Shown in pieces: positions 56,051 through 64,000 of a stretch of DNA of 64,000 bases. Under the pieces are notes generated by a model. That model saw only the letters and a program-made list of their open reading frames with translations, ran no database searches and had not been told where the DNA came from. Position 1 is the stretch's first letter. Every line of letters begins with the position of its first letter. The DNA is from CAVRUZ01 sp963724495 (GTDB taxonomy: Bacteria; Actinomycetota; Actinomycetes; Propionibacteriales; DAIQRJ01), in the NCBI GenBank assembly GCA_963724495.1, contig CAVRUZ010000006.1:62001-126000 (forward strand), given 5' to 3'. The translations under genes were made by a program, and so were the position numbers.

Positions 56051-57519
56051 GCAACGTGGTGGTGATCGGCGCCGGCCTGTCCGGGCTGGCCGCCGCGTGC
56101 CATCTCACCGGGGCCGGCCACCGGGTCACGGTCGTCGAACGGGAGGACCACCCGGGCGGTCGCGCCGGCCGCCTGGTCAGGGACGGATTCGTCTTCGACG
56201 CGGGCCCGACGGTGTTCACCATGCCCGAACTGGTGGACGAGGCCCTGCGCCCGCTGGGCTCCCGGCTCCGCGACCACATCGGCCTGCAGCGGCTCGACCC
56301 GGCCTACCGCGCGGTCTTCGCGGACGGCTCGGTGATCCACGTGCGGCACGGGCACGAGGCGATGCGGGCCGAGATCGCCGAGCAGTGCGGCGAGCACGAC
56401 GCCGCCGCCTTCGACGGCTTCGTGGCCTGGCTGCGCACGCTCTACGAGGTGGAACTCCCCCACTTCATCGACCGCAACTACCAGACGCCGTTCTCGCTGC
56501 TCACCCGGCCACGGGCGCTCGCCCGCCTGCTGCGGCTCGGTGCCTTCGGCCGGCTGGGGGCCAAGGTGCGCAACACGTTCCGCGACGAGCGGTTGCACCG
56601 GCTGTTCTCGTTCCAGGCCATGTATGCCGGGCTCGCGCCGGACCAGGCGCTGGCCATCTACGCCGTGATCACCTACATGGACAGCATCGCCGGCGTCTGG
56701 TTCCCCGAGGGCGGGATCCGGGCGGTTCCGCAGGCGATGGCCGACGCCCTGGCCGATGCCGGAGCGGAACTGCGCTACTCGTCCACCGTGAGCTCCGTCC
56801 TGCGTCGTGCGGACGGCGCCGCCTGCGGGGTGGAACTCACCGACGGGAGCACCGTCCTGGCCGACGCCGTGGTCTGCACGCTCGACGTCCCCATCGCCTA
56901 TCGGGACCTCCTGCCCGGCGTGGCGCCGGCACGGATGCCGCGACGGCCGCGGTACTCGCCGTCGGCCGTCGTCTGGCACGTCGGCGTGCGCGGCCGCCCC
57001 GATCCCGCCATCGCCCACCACAACATCCACTTCGGTGCGTCCTGGTCGGCTGCCTTCGACGACCTACTGGTGCGCGGCGACCGCATGCGCGACGCCTCCC
57101 GGCTGGTGTGCGTGCCGTCGCTCAACGACGCCGGTGCGGCACCGGAGGGCTCCTCGTCCCTGTACGTTCTCGAACCTGTGCCGAACCTCGCGATCGGCAG
57201 GATCCACTGGGACCAGGAGCGCGAAACCATGCGCGGACAGTTGCTCGACTTCCTGATCACGTCCGGCTACCCGACCGACCTCGTCACCGACGAACTCGTC
57301 ACTCCGACCGACTGGCTCGCCCGGGGAATGGCGGCCGGCACGCCGTTCGCCCTTGCGCACACCTTCGGCCAGACCGGTCCGTTCCGGCCGGCGAACCGCA
57401 ACCGGCGGGTGCCCGGCCTGGTGTTCGCGGGCTCGGGCACAGTGCCCGGCGTCGGCGTCCCGATGGTGCTCATCTCGGGCAAGCTCGCGGCGCAGAGGGT
57501 CGAGGCGTACCTGCGATGA
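56047..57519 (+). CDS. crtI: Phytoene desaturase CrtI
   Basis: 490 residues. N-terminal dinucleotide-binding motif VVVIGAGLSGLAAACHL and EREDHPGGRAG, then the CrtI-specific FDAGPTVFTMPEL. The C-terminal bacterial-type phytoene dehydrogenase signature lies around GLVFAGSGTVPGVGVPMVLISGKLAA. It introduces double bonds into phytoene to form lycopene. It overlaps the idi–crtE stop and the crtB start by 4 nt each (ATGA), in one operon. Confidence 0.94.
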   Translation: MSNVVVIGAGLSGLAAACHLTGAGHRVTVVEREDHPGGRAGRLVRDGFVFDAGPTVFTMPELVDEALRPLGSRLRDHIGLQRLDPAYRAVFADGSVIHVRHGHEAMRAEIAEQCGEHDAAAFDGFVAWLRTLYEVELPHFIDRNYQTPFSLLTRPRALARLLRLGAFGRLGAKVRNTFRDERLHRLFSFQAMYAGLAPDQALAIYAVITYMDSIAGVWFPEGGIRAVPQAMADALADAGAELRYSSTVSSVLRRADGAACGVELTDGSTVLADAVVCTLDVPIAYRDLLPGVAPARMPRRPRYSPSAVVWHVGVRGRPDPAIAHHNIHFGASWSAAFDDLLVRGDRMRDASRLVCVPSLNDAGAAPEGSSSLYVLEPVPNLAIGRIHWDQERETMRGQLLDFLITSGYPTDLVTDELVTPTDWLARGMAAGTPFALAHTFGQTGPFRPANRNRRVPGLVFAGSGTVPGVGVPMVLISGKLAAQRVEAYLR

Positions 57520-58415
57520 GCGCGCTGCTCGAGGAGGGCTACCGCAGGTGTGCCCGCCTGACGCGGCAGCACGGGACGACCTACTTCTGGGGTGCGGCGC
57601 TGCTCCCCCGTTCCCAACGGCGCGACGTGTACGCCGTCTACGCGCTCTGCCGGCTGGCCGATGACATCGTCGACGAGCCGGGCCGGACCGACGGCGATGA
57701 GGCCGACCCCGCCGAGCGCCTGGCCAGATTCGCGGACGGCTTCCGCTCCAGTCTCGCGGCCGGATCGGCGCCCGACCCGGTGCTCGCGGCGGTGGTCGAC
57801 ACCGTCCGCCGGCGGCGCATCGACCCGGAGTGCTTCGACCGGTTCTTCACGGCGATGGCCCTCGACCTGACCGTCACGGCCTGGCCGTCGTGGCCGGCAC
57901 TCCGCGACGGGTACATGGAAGGGTCGGCGGCAGTGATCGGGGAGATGATGCTGCCCGTGCTGGAGCCGTTGACCGGCGAGGCCACCGCGCCGGCCCGGTC
58001 CCTCGGACTGGCCTTCCAGCTGACGAACTTCATTCGCGACGTCGGCGAGGATCTCGACCGTGGCCGGGTGTACCTGCCCGCCGACGACCTGGCCAGACAT
58101 GGAGCCGACCCCTGGTCGCGCACGGTCACTCCGGCCTGGCGCGCCTTCCTGGCCGAGCAGATCGACCGGAACCGTGAGCTGTACCTGCTGGCGGCACCGG
58201 GCATCGCCATGCTCCCGCCGGCCTCGTCCCGGTGCGTGGCCACGGCCCATACGCTTTACGCCCGCATCCTCGACCGGATCGAGGACGCCGACTACGACGT
58301 GTTCAGCCAACGCGTCCGCGTCCCCACCTGGCGAAAGGCGCTCACCGCCGCGAGCATCGTGATCGCCGACGGACCGAGAAGGAGGGCGAGGACGCCGTGG
58401 CCGACCGCGAGCTGA
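57516..58415 (+). CDS. crtB: Phytoene synthase CrtB
   Basis: 299 residues of the squalene/phytoene synthase family. The two Asp-rich motifs are present: CRLADDIVDE (first DxxxD) and NFIRDVGEDLDRGRVYLP (second, family signature). It condenses two GGPP to phytoene. Operon member with crtI. The C-terminus (RRRARTPWPTAS) overlaps the start of the Rieske gene. Confidence 0.95.
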   Translation: MSALLEEGYRRCARLTRQHGTTYFWGAALLPRSQRRDVYAVYALCRLADDIVDEPGRTDGDEADPAERLARFADGFRSSLAAGSAPDPVLAAVVDTVRRRRIDPECFDRFFTAMALDLTVTAWPSWPALRDGYMEGSAAVIGEMMLPVLEPLTGEATAPARSLGLAFQLTNFIRDVGEDLDRGRVYLPADDLARHGADPWSRTVTPAWRAFLAEQIDRNRELYLLAAPGIAMLPPASSRCVATAHTLYARILDRIEDADYDVFSQRVRVPTWRKALTAASIVIADGPRRRARTPWPTAS

Positions 58416-59410
58416 TCCGCCCCGCGCCGCCGGCCTCCGGACCGCGCATCCCGGTGCGCCGGATCCCGCAGCCGCCACCGCAACGCATCCGCTCGACCTG
58501 GCAGCTGGCCCGTCCGGCCAGGATCCGCCGGGCTCTGGACGTGGCTCTCGCGCGCAACCCCGGTGGATGGTTCGTGGTCGGCGCCAGCCACGACGTCCCC
58601 GCGGAGACGTCGGTGGTGCGGACCGTCGCCGGGCAGGAGGTCGTTCTGTGGCGCCGGTCCGACGGGTCGCTGGTGGCCGGCCCGGGCGCCTGCCCGCACA
58701 TGGGTGCGCTGCTCTCCGGCTGCCCGGTCGAGGGGTCCGTCCTGTTCTGCCGATGGCACGGCATGGGCCTGCCCGCGGACGGATCCGACCTGTGGACGCC
58801 GTGGCCGGCCCTCGACGACGGCGTCCTGCTGTGGGTGCGCCTGCCCACCGACGGTGAGCAGCCGACCGAACGGCCGGCCATCCCGGCACGGCCACCGGTC
58901 GCGGAGTCGATCGTCGGCGTGATCAGCGAGCCTGGGCGGTGCGAACCCCGCGACATCGTGGCCAACCGGCTCGATCCCTGGCACGGCGCCTGGTACCACC
59001 CGTACGCCTTCAGTCACCTCACGGTCGACGACGACGCAAGTTCCGACGAGAACCTCGTGGTGGACGTGACCTTCCGGCTCAGCCGCGGGTTCGGGATCCC
59101 GGTCCGGGCGGTGTTCAGCTGCCCCGACGCGCGCACGGTGGTGATGGCGATCGTGGCCGGCGAGGGCGCCGGCAGCATCGTCGAGACGCACGCGACGCCG
59201 CTCGGGCTCGACCGCGACGGGCAGCCGCGCACGATGATGGTGGAAGCCACGGTCGCGCACTCACCGCGGGCCGGTTTCCGGCTGGCCAAGCGGGTGAGTC
59301 CGCTGGTCCGCCAGGCGATGCGGCACACCGCCCGCCGGCTCTGGGTCGACGACCTCGCCTACGCCGAGCGCCGGTTCGAGCTGCGGGCGCGCGGCGAGTC
59401 GCCGGACTGA
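58397..59410 (+). CDS. Rieske [2Fe-2S] protein of carotenoid clusters (DUF5914)
   Basis: 337 residues from the GTG at 58397 with GGAGGGCGAGG before it. The Rieske motif is complete: CPHMGALLSGCPVEGSVLFCRWHGM, with C-x-H and C-x2-H. The C-terminal domain matches the DUF5914 proteins found beside crtU/crtV genes in Streptomyces carotenoid clusters. The reaction is not established; oxygenation of a carotenoid or repair of the crtU step has been considered for such genes by position only. It overlaps crtB by 19 nt and is convergent with crtU. Confidence 0.82.
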   Translation: MADRELIRPAPPASGPRIPVRRIPQPPPQRIRSTWQLARPARIRRALDVALARNPGGWFVVGASHDVPAETSVVRTVAGQEVVLWRRSDGSLVAGPGACPHMGALLSGCPVEGSVLFCRWHGMGLPADGSDLWTPWPALDDGVLLWVRLPTDGEQPTERPAIPARPPVAESIVGVISEPGRCEPRDIVANRLDPWHGAWYHPYAFSHLTVDDDASSDENLVVDVTFRLSRGFGIPVRAVFSCPDARTVVMAIVAGEGAGSIVETHATPLGLDRDGQPRTMMVEATVAHSPRAGFRLAKRVSPLVRQAMRHTARRLWVDDLAYAERRFELRARGESPD

Positions 59411-60957
59411 CGGTTCCCCGAAGTGCGCCGCGGCCGGGCGAGCAGGCCGCGGGTGGGGACCGACCACACGTCGTGCCCGGCGGTGCCCCAACCGGCCAGC
59501 AGGGCGTTCGCCGCCTGCATCCCGGTGGTCGCGGCGCGCTCCATCAAGGCCACCGGCAACTCGCACCGGATGCCGTCGCCCGCCAGCACCACCCGCTCGT
59601 CCGGGGTGCGTACGCCCGGACGATCGGCCCACGGCACGTCCGCGCCGGCGTACGAGCAGTCGTCGCGCAGGAGCCACTCCTTCGCGGAGATGCCGGCGTC
59701 GGCGGTCTCGGGGTACACGCGGGCGAGCTCGGCCCGCAACCGCTCCTGCACCGAGTCCGGATCGGTCGCGGAGGCGGCATCGAGCGCGTAGGCGTGCACC
59801 TCGACCACCGAGCCGCCGGTCCGGGCAGCCCACCGGGCCGCGCCGGCCTCGAACCGCTCGAGCACCGACACGTTGTCGAGCAGTCCGTAGCCGCTGGTGC
59901 CAAGGAAGGCAGGTCGGTCGGCGTCGACCGGCCGGTCGAGCCAGAGCCGTAGAACGCCGAACGCTGGTGCATCGGTCATCCGGCTGATCGTCGCGGCCCA
60001 GTTCGGGTCGGCGTGGCGGGCGCCTGCGACCAGCCCGCGGAGGCCTCGCGCCTCGGTGGCCAGGACCAGCGCGTCCGGCTGCTCTGACCCGGCATGCACC
60101 GGTGGCTTCGTCGACGTAGCCGACTCCGATCGGGTCGCCGAGGTCCAGCGTCGGTCACCCGCGTGCGGGTGCGGACCTCCACCCCCAGACTCGCGAGCCG
60201 AAGGCCGAGCGGTGCCCACAGCGCCGTGTCGTAGTCGTCGTCGGGCACGTCGAACAGCAGTCCTTCCGCGGAACCCGGTGAAGTAGGCGTGGAACATCGC
60301 CACCAGCTCGCCGGCGGCGAAGTCGTGTGGTGAGGCGAAGAACGAGCGGGAGAAGACCTCCAGCGCCAGATGCCGGGCCGCCGCCGGGAAGCGCAGCCGG
60401 TCGAGGAAGGCGGCAGCGCTCTCGCCGTCGTAGTGCGCGAACGCCTCGGGAAACGCCGGGGTCATCAGCTCCAGGGCCGCGCGCACGTCGACCTTGGCCA
60501 GCGTGCGCAGCCGGAAGCTCGGGCTCCGGGCCACGAACCCGATGAGGTTCAGCGGCGGGCGCAGTGGCAGGTGGGCGAACGAGTCGCTGGGTCCACCGGC
60601 CATCTGCAAGGGGTAGTCGGAGACGGGTCGCAGCATCGACAGTCTCGGGTCGACGCGCCGGAGAAGTGACCTCAGGTTGTAGTACTGCTTGAAGAAAGCG
60701 TGGAATCCGCGGCTCATGGTCCTGCCGTCGGACAGCGGCCACGCGCTCACCCGGCCGCCGAGACGGTCCTGTGCCTCCAGCAGCGTGACCGCGACCCCGC
60801 GCTCCGCGAGAACGGTGGCAGCGGCCAGCCCGGCGATGCCGCCGCCGACCACGACGGCCGTGCGCCGCCCGGCGACTGCGGCCCGCCCGGGAGTGCCCGG
60901 TTGACGCACTGCGCGCCGGTCCCGGCCGGGCAGGAACGTGCGGTGGCGGATCGTCAT
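59359..60957 (-). CDS. crtU: CrtU-type carotenoid desaturase/methylase (frame-shifted in the middle)
   Basis: FAD-binding VVVGGGIAGLAAATVLAERG, then RTMSRGFHAFFKQYYNLRSLLRR, characteristic of CrtU, the enzyme that converts beta-ionone rings to aromatic rings (isorenieratene formation). The single long frame (532 codons) hides errors: near 60265 the true sequence leaves it for GLLFDVPDDDYDTALWAPLG, near 60165 moves on to DLGDPIGVGYVDEATGACRV, and near 60095 returns to DALVLATEARG. Three indels in 170 bp. The tail overlaps the Rieske gene by 52 nt. The start overlaps the methyltransferase stop. Confidence 0.8.
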   Translation of the reverse strand: MTIRHRTFLPGRDRRAVRQPGTPGRAAVAGRRTAVVVGGGIAGLAAATVLAERGVAVTLLEAQDRLGGRVSAWPLSDGRTMSRGFHAFFKQYYNLRSLLRRVDPRLSMLRPVSDYPLQMAGGPSDSFAHLPLRPPLNLIGFVARSPSFRLRTLAKVDVRAALELMTPAFPEAFAHYDGESAAAFLDRLRFPAAARHLALEVFSRSFFASPHDFAAGELVAMFHAYFTGFRGRTAVRRARRRLRHGAVGTARPSARESGGGGPHPHAGDRRWTSATRSESATSTKPPVHAGSEQPDALVLATEARGLRGLVAGARHADPNWAATISRMTDAPAFGVLRLWLDRPVDADRPAFLGTSGYGLLDNVSVLERFEAGAARWAARTGGSVVEVHAYALDAASATDPDSVQERLRAELARVYPETADAGISAKEWLLRDDCSYAGADVPWADRPGVRTPDERVVLAGDGIRCELPVALMERAATTGMQAANALLAGWGTAGHDVWSVPTRGLLARPRRTSGNRQSGDSPRARSSNRRSA

Positions 60958-61685
60958 GGGGCGTCGGGCCGGCGGGCGACGAAGGTGTGCAGGATGCCGT
61001 GCTGCCAGCCAGGAACCGTGCGGTAGGCCACGTCCACCAGCCCGGCCGCAGCCAGCCGCTTCGCGAACGCGTCAGCGGAGTCGAACCTCAGCACGCTCCG
61101 CCACAGGTAGCGGTACAGCGACGGGTCACTGCGGACCACGACGCTCAGCGGGATCACCACCGTCCAGCAGACGAGGTGCCAGACCCATCGAGGCAGCCGT
61201 CCCGACCCGAGCGCGTAGTCCTGCACGACCAGCCACCCGCCGGGACGAACGGCGCTGACCACCCCGGCAAGCGCCGCGTCCAGGTCCTCGGCCGGGACGT
61301 TGCGGAACAGGTACGCGGCCAGCACACCGTCCACGGGCTTCGCCCGAACTCCCATCACCACAGCGAATTCCTCCGCTCTGGCCTGGAGGAACAGCACACC
61401 CCGCGGCCACCTCTTGGCCGTCGCCTGCGCCAGCATGCCTGCGCTGGCGTCGATGCCCACCACGTCGGTGTCTCCCGGCAGTTCGGCCAGCAGAGCGGCG
61501 GTGGAGGCACCCGAGCCGCACCCGAGGTCCACGACCAGTCCCGATCGCCCGAGTCCGCGGAGACGCGTTGCCAGCAGGCGTGCTGCCGACCGTAGGTGTC
61601 GGTGATAGCCGGGGTTGAGTGACACGAGCAGGTCGTAGCGGCCGGCACCCCGGTCGAAGGCCTCGGTCACGCCCTGGTCACCCAT
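60954..61685 (-). CDS. SAM-dependent methyltransferase of the carotenoid operon
   Basis: 243 residues from the ATG at 61685. Class I methyltransferase with motif I VVDLGCGSGASTAALL, post-I VVGIDASAGML and a UbiE/COQ5-like central part (GVLAAYLFRNVPAEDLDAAL). A C-terminal membrane-associated segment (WHLVCWTVVIPLSVVVRSD) is present. It overlaps crtYd by 8 nt and crtU by 4 nt, so it is an operon member. The substrate may be a carotenoid intermediate or a quinone; not decided by sequence. Confidence 0.82.
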   Translation of the reverse strand: MGDQGVTEAFDRGAGRYDLLVSLNPGYHRHLRSAARLLATRLRGLGRSGLVVDLGCGSGASTAALLAELPGDTDVVGIDASAGMLAQATAKRWPRGVLFLQARAEEFAVVMGVRAKPVDGVLAAYLFRNVPAEDLDAALAGVVSAVRPGGWLVVQDYALGSGRLPRWVWHLVCWTVVIPLSVVVRSDPSLYRYLWRSVLRFDSADAFAKRLAAAGLVDVAYRTVPGWQHGILHTFVARRPDAP

Positions 61686-61998
61686 CGGAATCGACGCCAC
61701 GTCGTCCAGCCACCTTCCAGACGAGAATCGCCAACGTGACAAGGCAGAACCCGAAGCCGAAGTCCTCGATGGGGATGTCCCAGGGCCACCGCACGCCCAG
61801 GTGATGTTCGGGCGTGTAGATCACCACCGGCGCCGACAGCCGGGTGAGCAACCCGTCCACGAGCACCTGGAAGCCGAAGACGATGGCCATCGCGCACCAG
61901 TACTGGGCAGTCCGGAAGATCCCCGTGCGGAACACCAGAAGCTCCAACAGGACCACCGCGATGATGCCCACCGTCGTGACCAGCGTGTACTCAGGCAT
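61678..61998 (-). CDS. crtYd: Lycopene cyclase subunit CrtYd
   Basis: 106 residues with three membrane helices (LVTTVGIIAVVLLELLVF, QYWCAMAIVFGFQVLVDGLL, FGFGFCLVTLAILVWKV) and the motif DIPIEDFGFGF of heterodimeric lycopene cyclases. It overlaps crtYc by 8 nt. Together the two subunits cyclise lycopene ends to beta-ionone rings in the membrane. Confidence 0.9.
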   Translation of the reverse strand: MPEYTLVTTVGIIAVVLLELLVFRTGIFRTAQYWCAMAIVFGFQVLVDGLLTRLSAPVVIYTPEHHLGVRWPWDIPIEDFGFGFCLVTLAILVWKVAGRRGVDSDG

Positions 61999-62353
61999 CG
62001 GGGCCGCCGACCTTCGGCTGGTGTCCTGATGTTCGTTGCCGCACCCGCTGGAGCACGTGCCCCACCGCCTCGTACGTCAACAGCCCGCAGAGCGGAACCA
62101 CCAGGAAGAACAGGAACTCCTCGAGCGGGAGCGAGAAGGGCAGCAGCACACCGGTGACGAAGTCGGGGTTGTAGCTCCAGACACCACGCCGGATGCCGGC
62201 GATGTCCCAGAGACAGAACACGACGAGCGGCACCGACAGCGCTATCAGCAGCCGGCGCGGCCGGCGGTAGACCCGGGCCCGCAGCACGAACTCCAACGGC
62301 AGCGTGATGAGCAGGCAGCCGAGGAGCAGCAGCAGGTACCGCCCCTGGTCCAT
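61991..62353 (-). CDS. crtYc: Lycopene cyclase subunit CrtYc
   Basis: 120 residues from the ATG at 62353 with an AGGAGG ribosome site. Three helices (YLLLLLGCLLITLPLEFVL, LLIALSVPLVVFCLWDIAGI, GVLLPFSLPLEEFLFFLVVPLCGLLTYEAV) and the conserved LPLEEFLFF motif. First gene of the crtYc–crtYd–methyltransferase–crtU operon. Confidence 0.9.
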   Translation of the reverse strand: MDQGRYLLLLLGCLLITLPLEFVLRARVYRRPRRLLIALSVPLVVFCLWDIAGIRRGVWSYNPDFVTGVLLPFSLPLEEFLFFLVVPLCGLLTYEAVGHVLQRVRQRTSGHQPKVGGPDA

Positions 62354-62429
62354 GACGGCCTCCTGGTCGAGCTTCGGGCGGCCCATCCTCGCAAACGGCC
62401 GCACGGGGCGACGCCACAACGGGACCGGG

Positions 62430-63665
62430 TCAGGCGAGGGCAGCCGCAAGGGCCGGTGCGAGGTCACCTCGCACAGGTGGCGTGACCGCGCCGAGGCCGA
62501 GCCAGCCGGCCAGCCGCTGCAGTTCCGTCGCCAGGGCCGTCGCCGTGTGCGCCGGTGCGGACGGCTCGGCATGGGCGGACTGCACGAGCAGCGCGCCGGC
62601 CTTCCGGTCGGCCTTGAGGTCGACCCGGGCGACCAGGTGGCCGTCGAGGAGGAACGGCAGCACGTAGTAGCCGTAGACCCGCTTGACTGCGGGCGTGTAG
62701 ATCTCGATCCGGTAGTCGAACCCGAACAGCGTCTGGGCCCGGAACCGGTTGAACACCAGCGGATCGAACGGGTTGAGCAACGTGGTGGGCCGGCAGTGGG
62801 CGGGCAGGGAGGCATCGACGTGCAGGTAGCCCTGGCGCCGCCAGCCCTCGACCACGACCGGCTCGAGCCGACCGGCCTCGACGAGTTCCGCCACGGCGAC
62901 CGCGGTCTCGTCCACCTCCAGCCGGAAGTAGTCCCGCAGGCACTGTGCGGTGACGACGCCGTGTGCCTGCGCCGAGAGGTCGATCAGTGAGCGGATGGCA
63001 TCCGGCTCGGCCGGCGTGGGCGTGGCCAGTACTGCGGCCGGCAGCACCTGTTCCGGCAGCGCGTACCGGCGCTCGAACGAGGTGGTGCGACCCGCCGAGC
63101 TGACCCGCCCGGTGAGGAACAGGCACTCGGCGGCCACCTTGACGTTGCTCCAGTTCCAGCCCCAGCTCTCGCGGTCCGGGGCGCCCTCGGGCGTGAGCTG
63201 ACGGGCGGTGACCGGGCCCCGATCGGCGATCTCGGCGAGGACCCGCTCGATCAGGCCGGGGCGCTCCTCCTCGACGCGCGCGAACCCGCGCCACGGGTCC
63301 CTGGCCATCCGGTCCATCCGGAACCGCATCAACGGATGCAGCCGCACGGGCAGCAGGCTGGCCTCGTGCGCCCAGTACTCGAAGAGTCGGACGGGCCCGC
63401 GCGGGTGCGCACCCTCGGCATCGGCATTGCCCGCCGCCCGGTCGAGCAGGGTGCGCGCGTAGGCCCCCAGACGCGAGTACAGCGGCAGGTAGTGCGCCCG
63501 GGAGAGCACGTTCACCGAGTCGATCTGCAGCAGGTGCGTGCGGTCGAGTGCGCGGTCGAGTCCCCCGACCGTCACCGGCGGCCGGGGCGTCCGGCCGCTG
63601 AAGCCCTGCGCGGCCAGCGCGACGCGGCGGGCCTGGTCGGTGGACAGCTGGGCGGGACTCGACAC
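62430..63665 (-). CDS. YcaQ/AlkX-type crosslink-repair DNA glycosylase
   Basis: 411 residues of the HTH_42 (YcaQ) family: TDQARRVALAAQGF, THLLQIDSVNVLSRAHYLPLYSRLG (which holds the QxD catalytic motif), FEYWAHEASLLPVRLHPLMR, then winged-helix domains. C-terminal RIEIYTPAVKRVYGYYVLPFLLDGHLVARVDLKADR is highly typical. It removes alkylated bases and unhooks interstrand crosslinks. The gene ends 76 bp upstream of crtYc on the same strand. Confidence 0.88.
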   Translation of the reverse strand: MSSPAQLSTDQARRVALAAQGFSGRTPRPPVTVGGLDRALDRTHLLQIDSVNVLSRAHYLPLYSRLGAYARTLLDRAAGNADAEGAHPRGPVRLFEYWAHEASLLPVRLHPLMRFRMDRMARDPWRGFARVEEERPGLIERVLAEIADRGPVTARQLTPEGAPDRESWGWNWSNVKVAAECLFLTGRVSSAGRTTSFERRYALPEQVLPAAVLATPTPAEPDAIRSLIDLSAQAHGVVTAQCLRDYFRLEVDETAVAVAELVEAGRLEPVVVEGWRRQGYLHVDASLPAHCRPTTLLNPFDPLVFNRFRAQTLFGFDYRIEIYTPAVKRVYGYYVLPFLLDGHLVARVDLKADRKAGALLVQSAHAEPSAPAHTATALATELQRLAGWLGLGAVTPPVRGDLAPALAAALA

Positions 63666-63718
63666 GGCGGCACCCTAGGCGACGCCACCGACAGGTCAGC
63701 GGAGGGAAGGAGCTCCGG

Positions 63719-64000
63719 TCAGGCGCCCTTGGCCTGCGGCATCGGCTCGACCCGGACCCCCGCGAGGCGGATGACGCCGAAGTCGTAGCCGCGGCGGCGG
63801 TACGCCACGCTCGGCTCCATCGACTCGGAGTCCACGAAGAGGAAGAAGTCGTGGCCGACGAGTTCCATCTGCTCGAGCGCGTCGGCGAGAGTCATCGGGT
63901 GCGAGGAGTGCGCCTTCTCGCGCACCACCAGGGGCCCGTCGCCCTCCACGGTGATCCCGGCCTCGGACCGCAGGTGAGGTGGCTCGACGACGTCGGGGAC
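63719..64000 (-). CDS. hpf: Ribosome hibernation promoting factor, C-terminal part (5' end outside window)
   Basis: The frame is open to the window edge. The visible 93 residues contain the long-HPF C-terminal dimerisation domain: VVREKAHSSHPMTLADALEQMELVGHDFFLFVDSESMEPSVAYRRRGYDFGVIRL. It dimerises 70S ribosomes into 100S particles in stationary phase. In actinobacteria hpf lies near secA, as here. Confidence 0.92.
   Translation of the reverse strand, partial: VPDVVEPPHLRSEAGITVEGDGPLVVREKAHSSHPMTLADALEQMELVGHDFFLFVDSESMEPSVAYRRRGYDFGVIRLAGVRVEPMPQAKGA

Overview
The window is high-GC actinobacterial chromosome, most like Nocardioides or a close relative (Nocardioidaceae, Propionibacteriales). 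Supporting signs are the linkage hpf–secA–Rv3235-family gene, the prfB–ftsE–ftsX–M23 peptidase–smpB–ssrA block, a 1.6-kDa-class NAD-specific glutamate dehydrogenase, a Ku protein with a lysine/alanine-rich tail, abundant GTG starts and many 4-nt stop/start overlaps. The genus is an inference; the actinobacterial placement is firm.

Layout. 1–6.9 kb: end of a class II fumarase gene, a DUF4396 membrane protein under a CsoR-like palindrome, a 1205-aa cyclase/AAA/TPR protein, and a YciI–ECF42 sigma pair. 7.1–14.9 kb: ssrA (tmRNA), pyridoxal kinase, smpB, a PemK/MazF-like protein, a small P-loop kinase, then M23 peptidase–ftsX–ftsE–prfB. tmRNA and SmpB work together in ribosome rescue, and FtsEX plus the coiled-coil M23 peptidase form the usual septal peptidoglycan hydrolase system.

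14.9–30.4 kb is a Tad/Flp pilus locus on the minus strand (cpaF–tadB–tadC … flp–tadE–tadE–tadG). It is interrupted between tadC and flp by roughly 10 kb of plus-strand mobile DNA: a large serine integrase, small ORFs, a Prim-Pol/helicase replication protein, a cluster of GGGGCGGA palindromes, and an HK97-type capsid gene with no terminase, portal or tail genes. The gene set resembles the mycobacterial phiRv1/phiRv2 elements, so I read it as a small phage satellite. The other two Tad genes (cpaB-like, cpaE-like) lie 14 kb away at 43.5–45.6 kb. Two paralogous secreted proteins whose predicted mature N-terminus is His-Phe-Cys-Tyr flank the Tad ATPase genes.

30.5–46.6 kb: accessory and metabolic genes (NamZ-like muramidase, TMEM175-like channel, NAD-GDH, DUF2505, proline-catabolism dehydrogenase pruA, Ku, CpaE/CpaB). 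46.6–53.3 kb: LysM protein, Rv3235-family protein, secA, and a secreted GH27 alpha-galactosidase. 53.3–62.4 kb: an aromatic-carotenoid cluster. A CarH/LitR-type B12-dependent light regulator precedes idi–GGPP synthase (one continuous frame), crtI, crtB and a Rieske protein. A convergent operon carries crtYc, crtYd, a methyltransferase and crtU. The predicted route is GGPP to phytoene, lycopene, beta-carotene and isorenieratene-type products. The window closes with a YcaQ-type DNA glycosylase and the 3' end of hpf.

Two window-wide observations matter for the reader. First, at least eleven genes or gene segments need a single-base frame change to be read through, so part of the 'pseudogene' content may be indel error in the assembly. 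Second, four intergenic copies of a 74–75 bp repeat with conserved inverted ends (AAACATGCAG … TGCATGTTT) are scattered over 50 kb and do not match any element I recognise.
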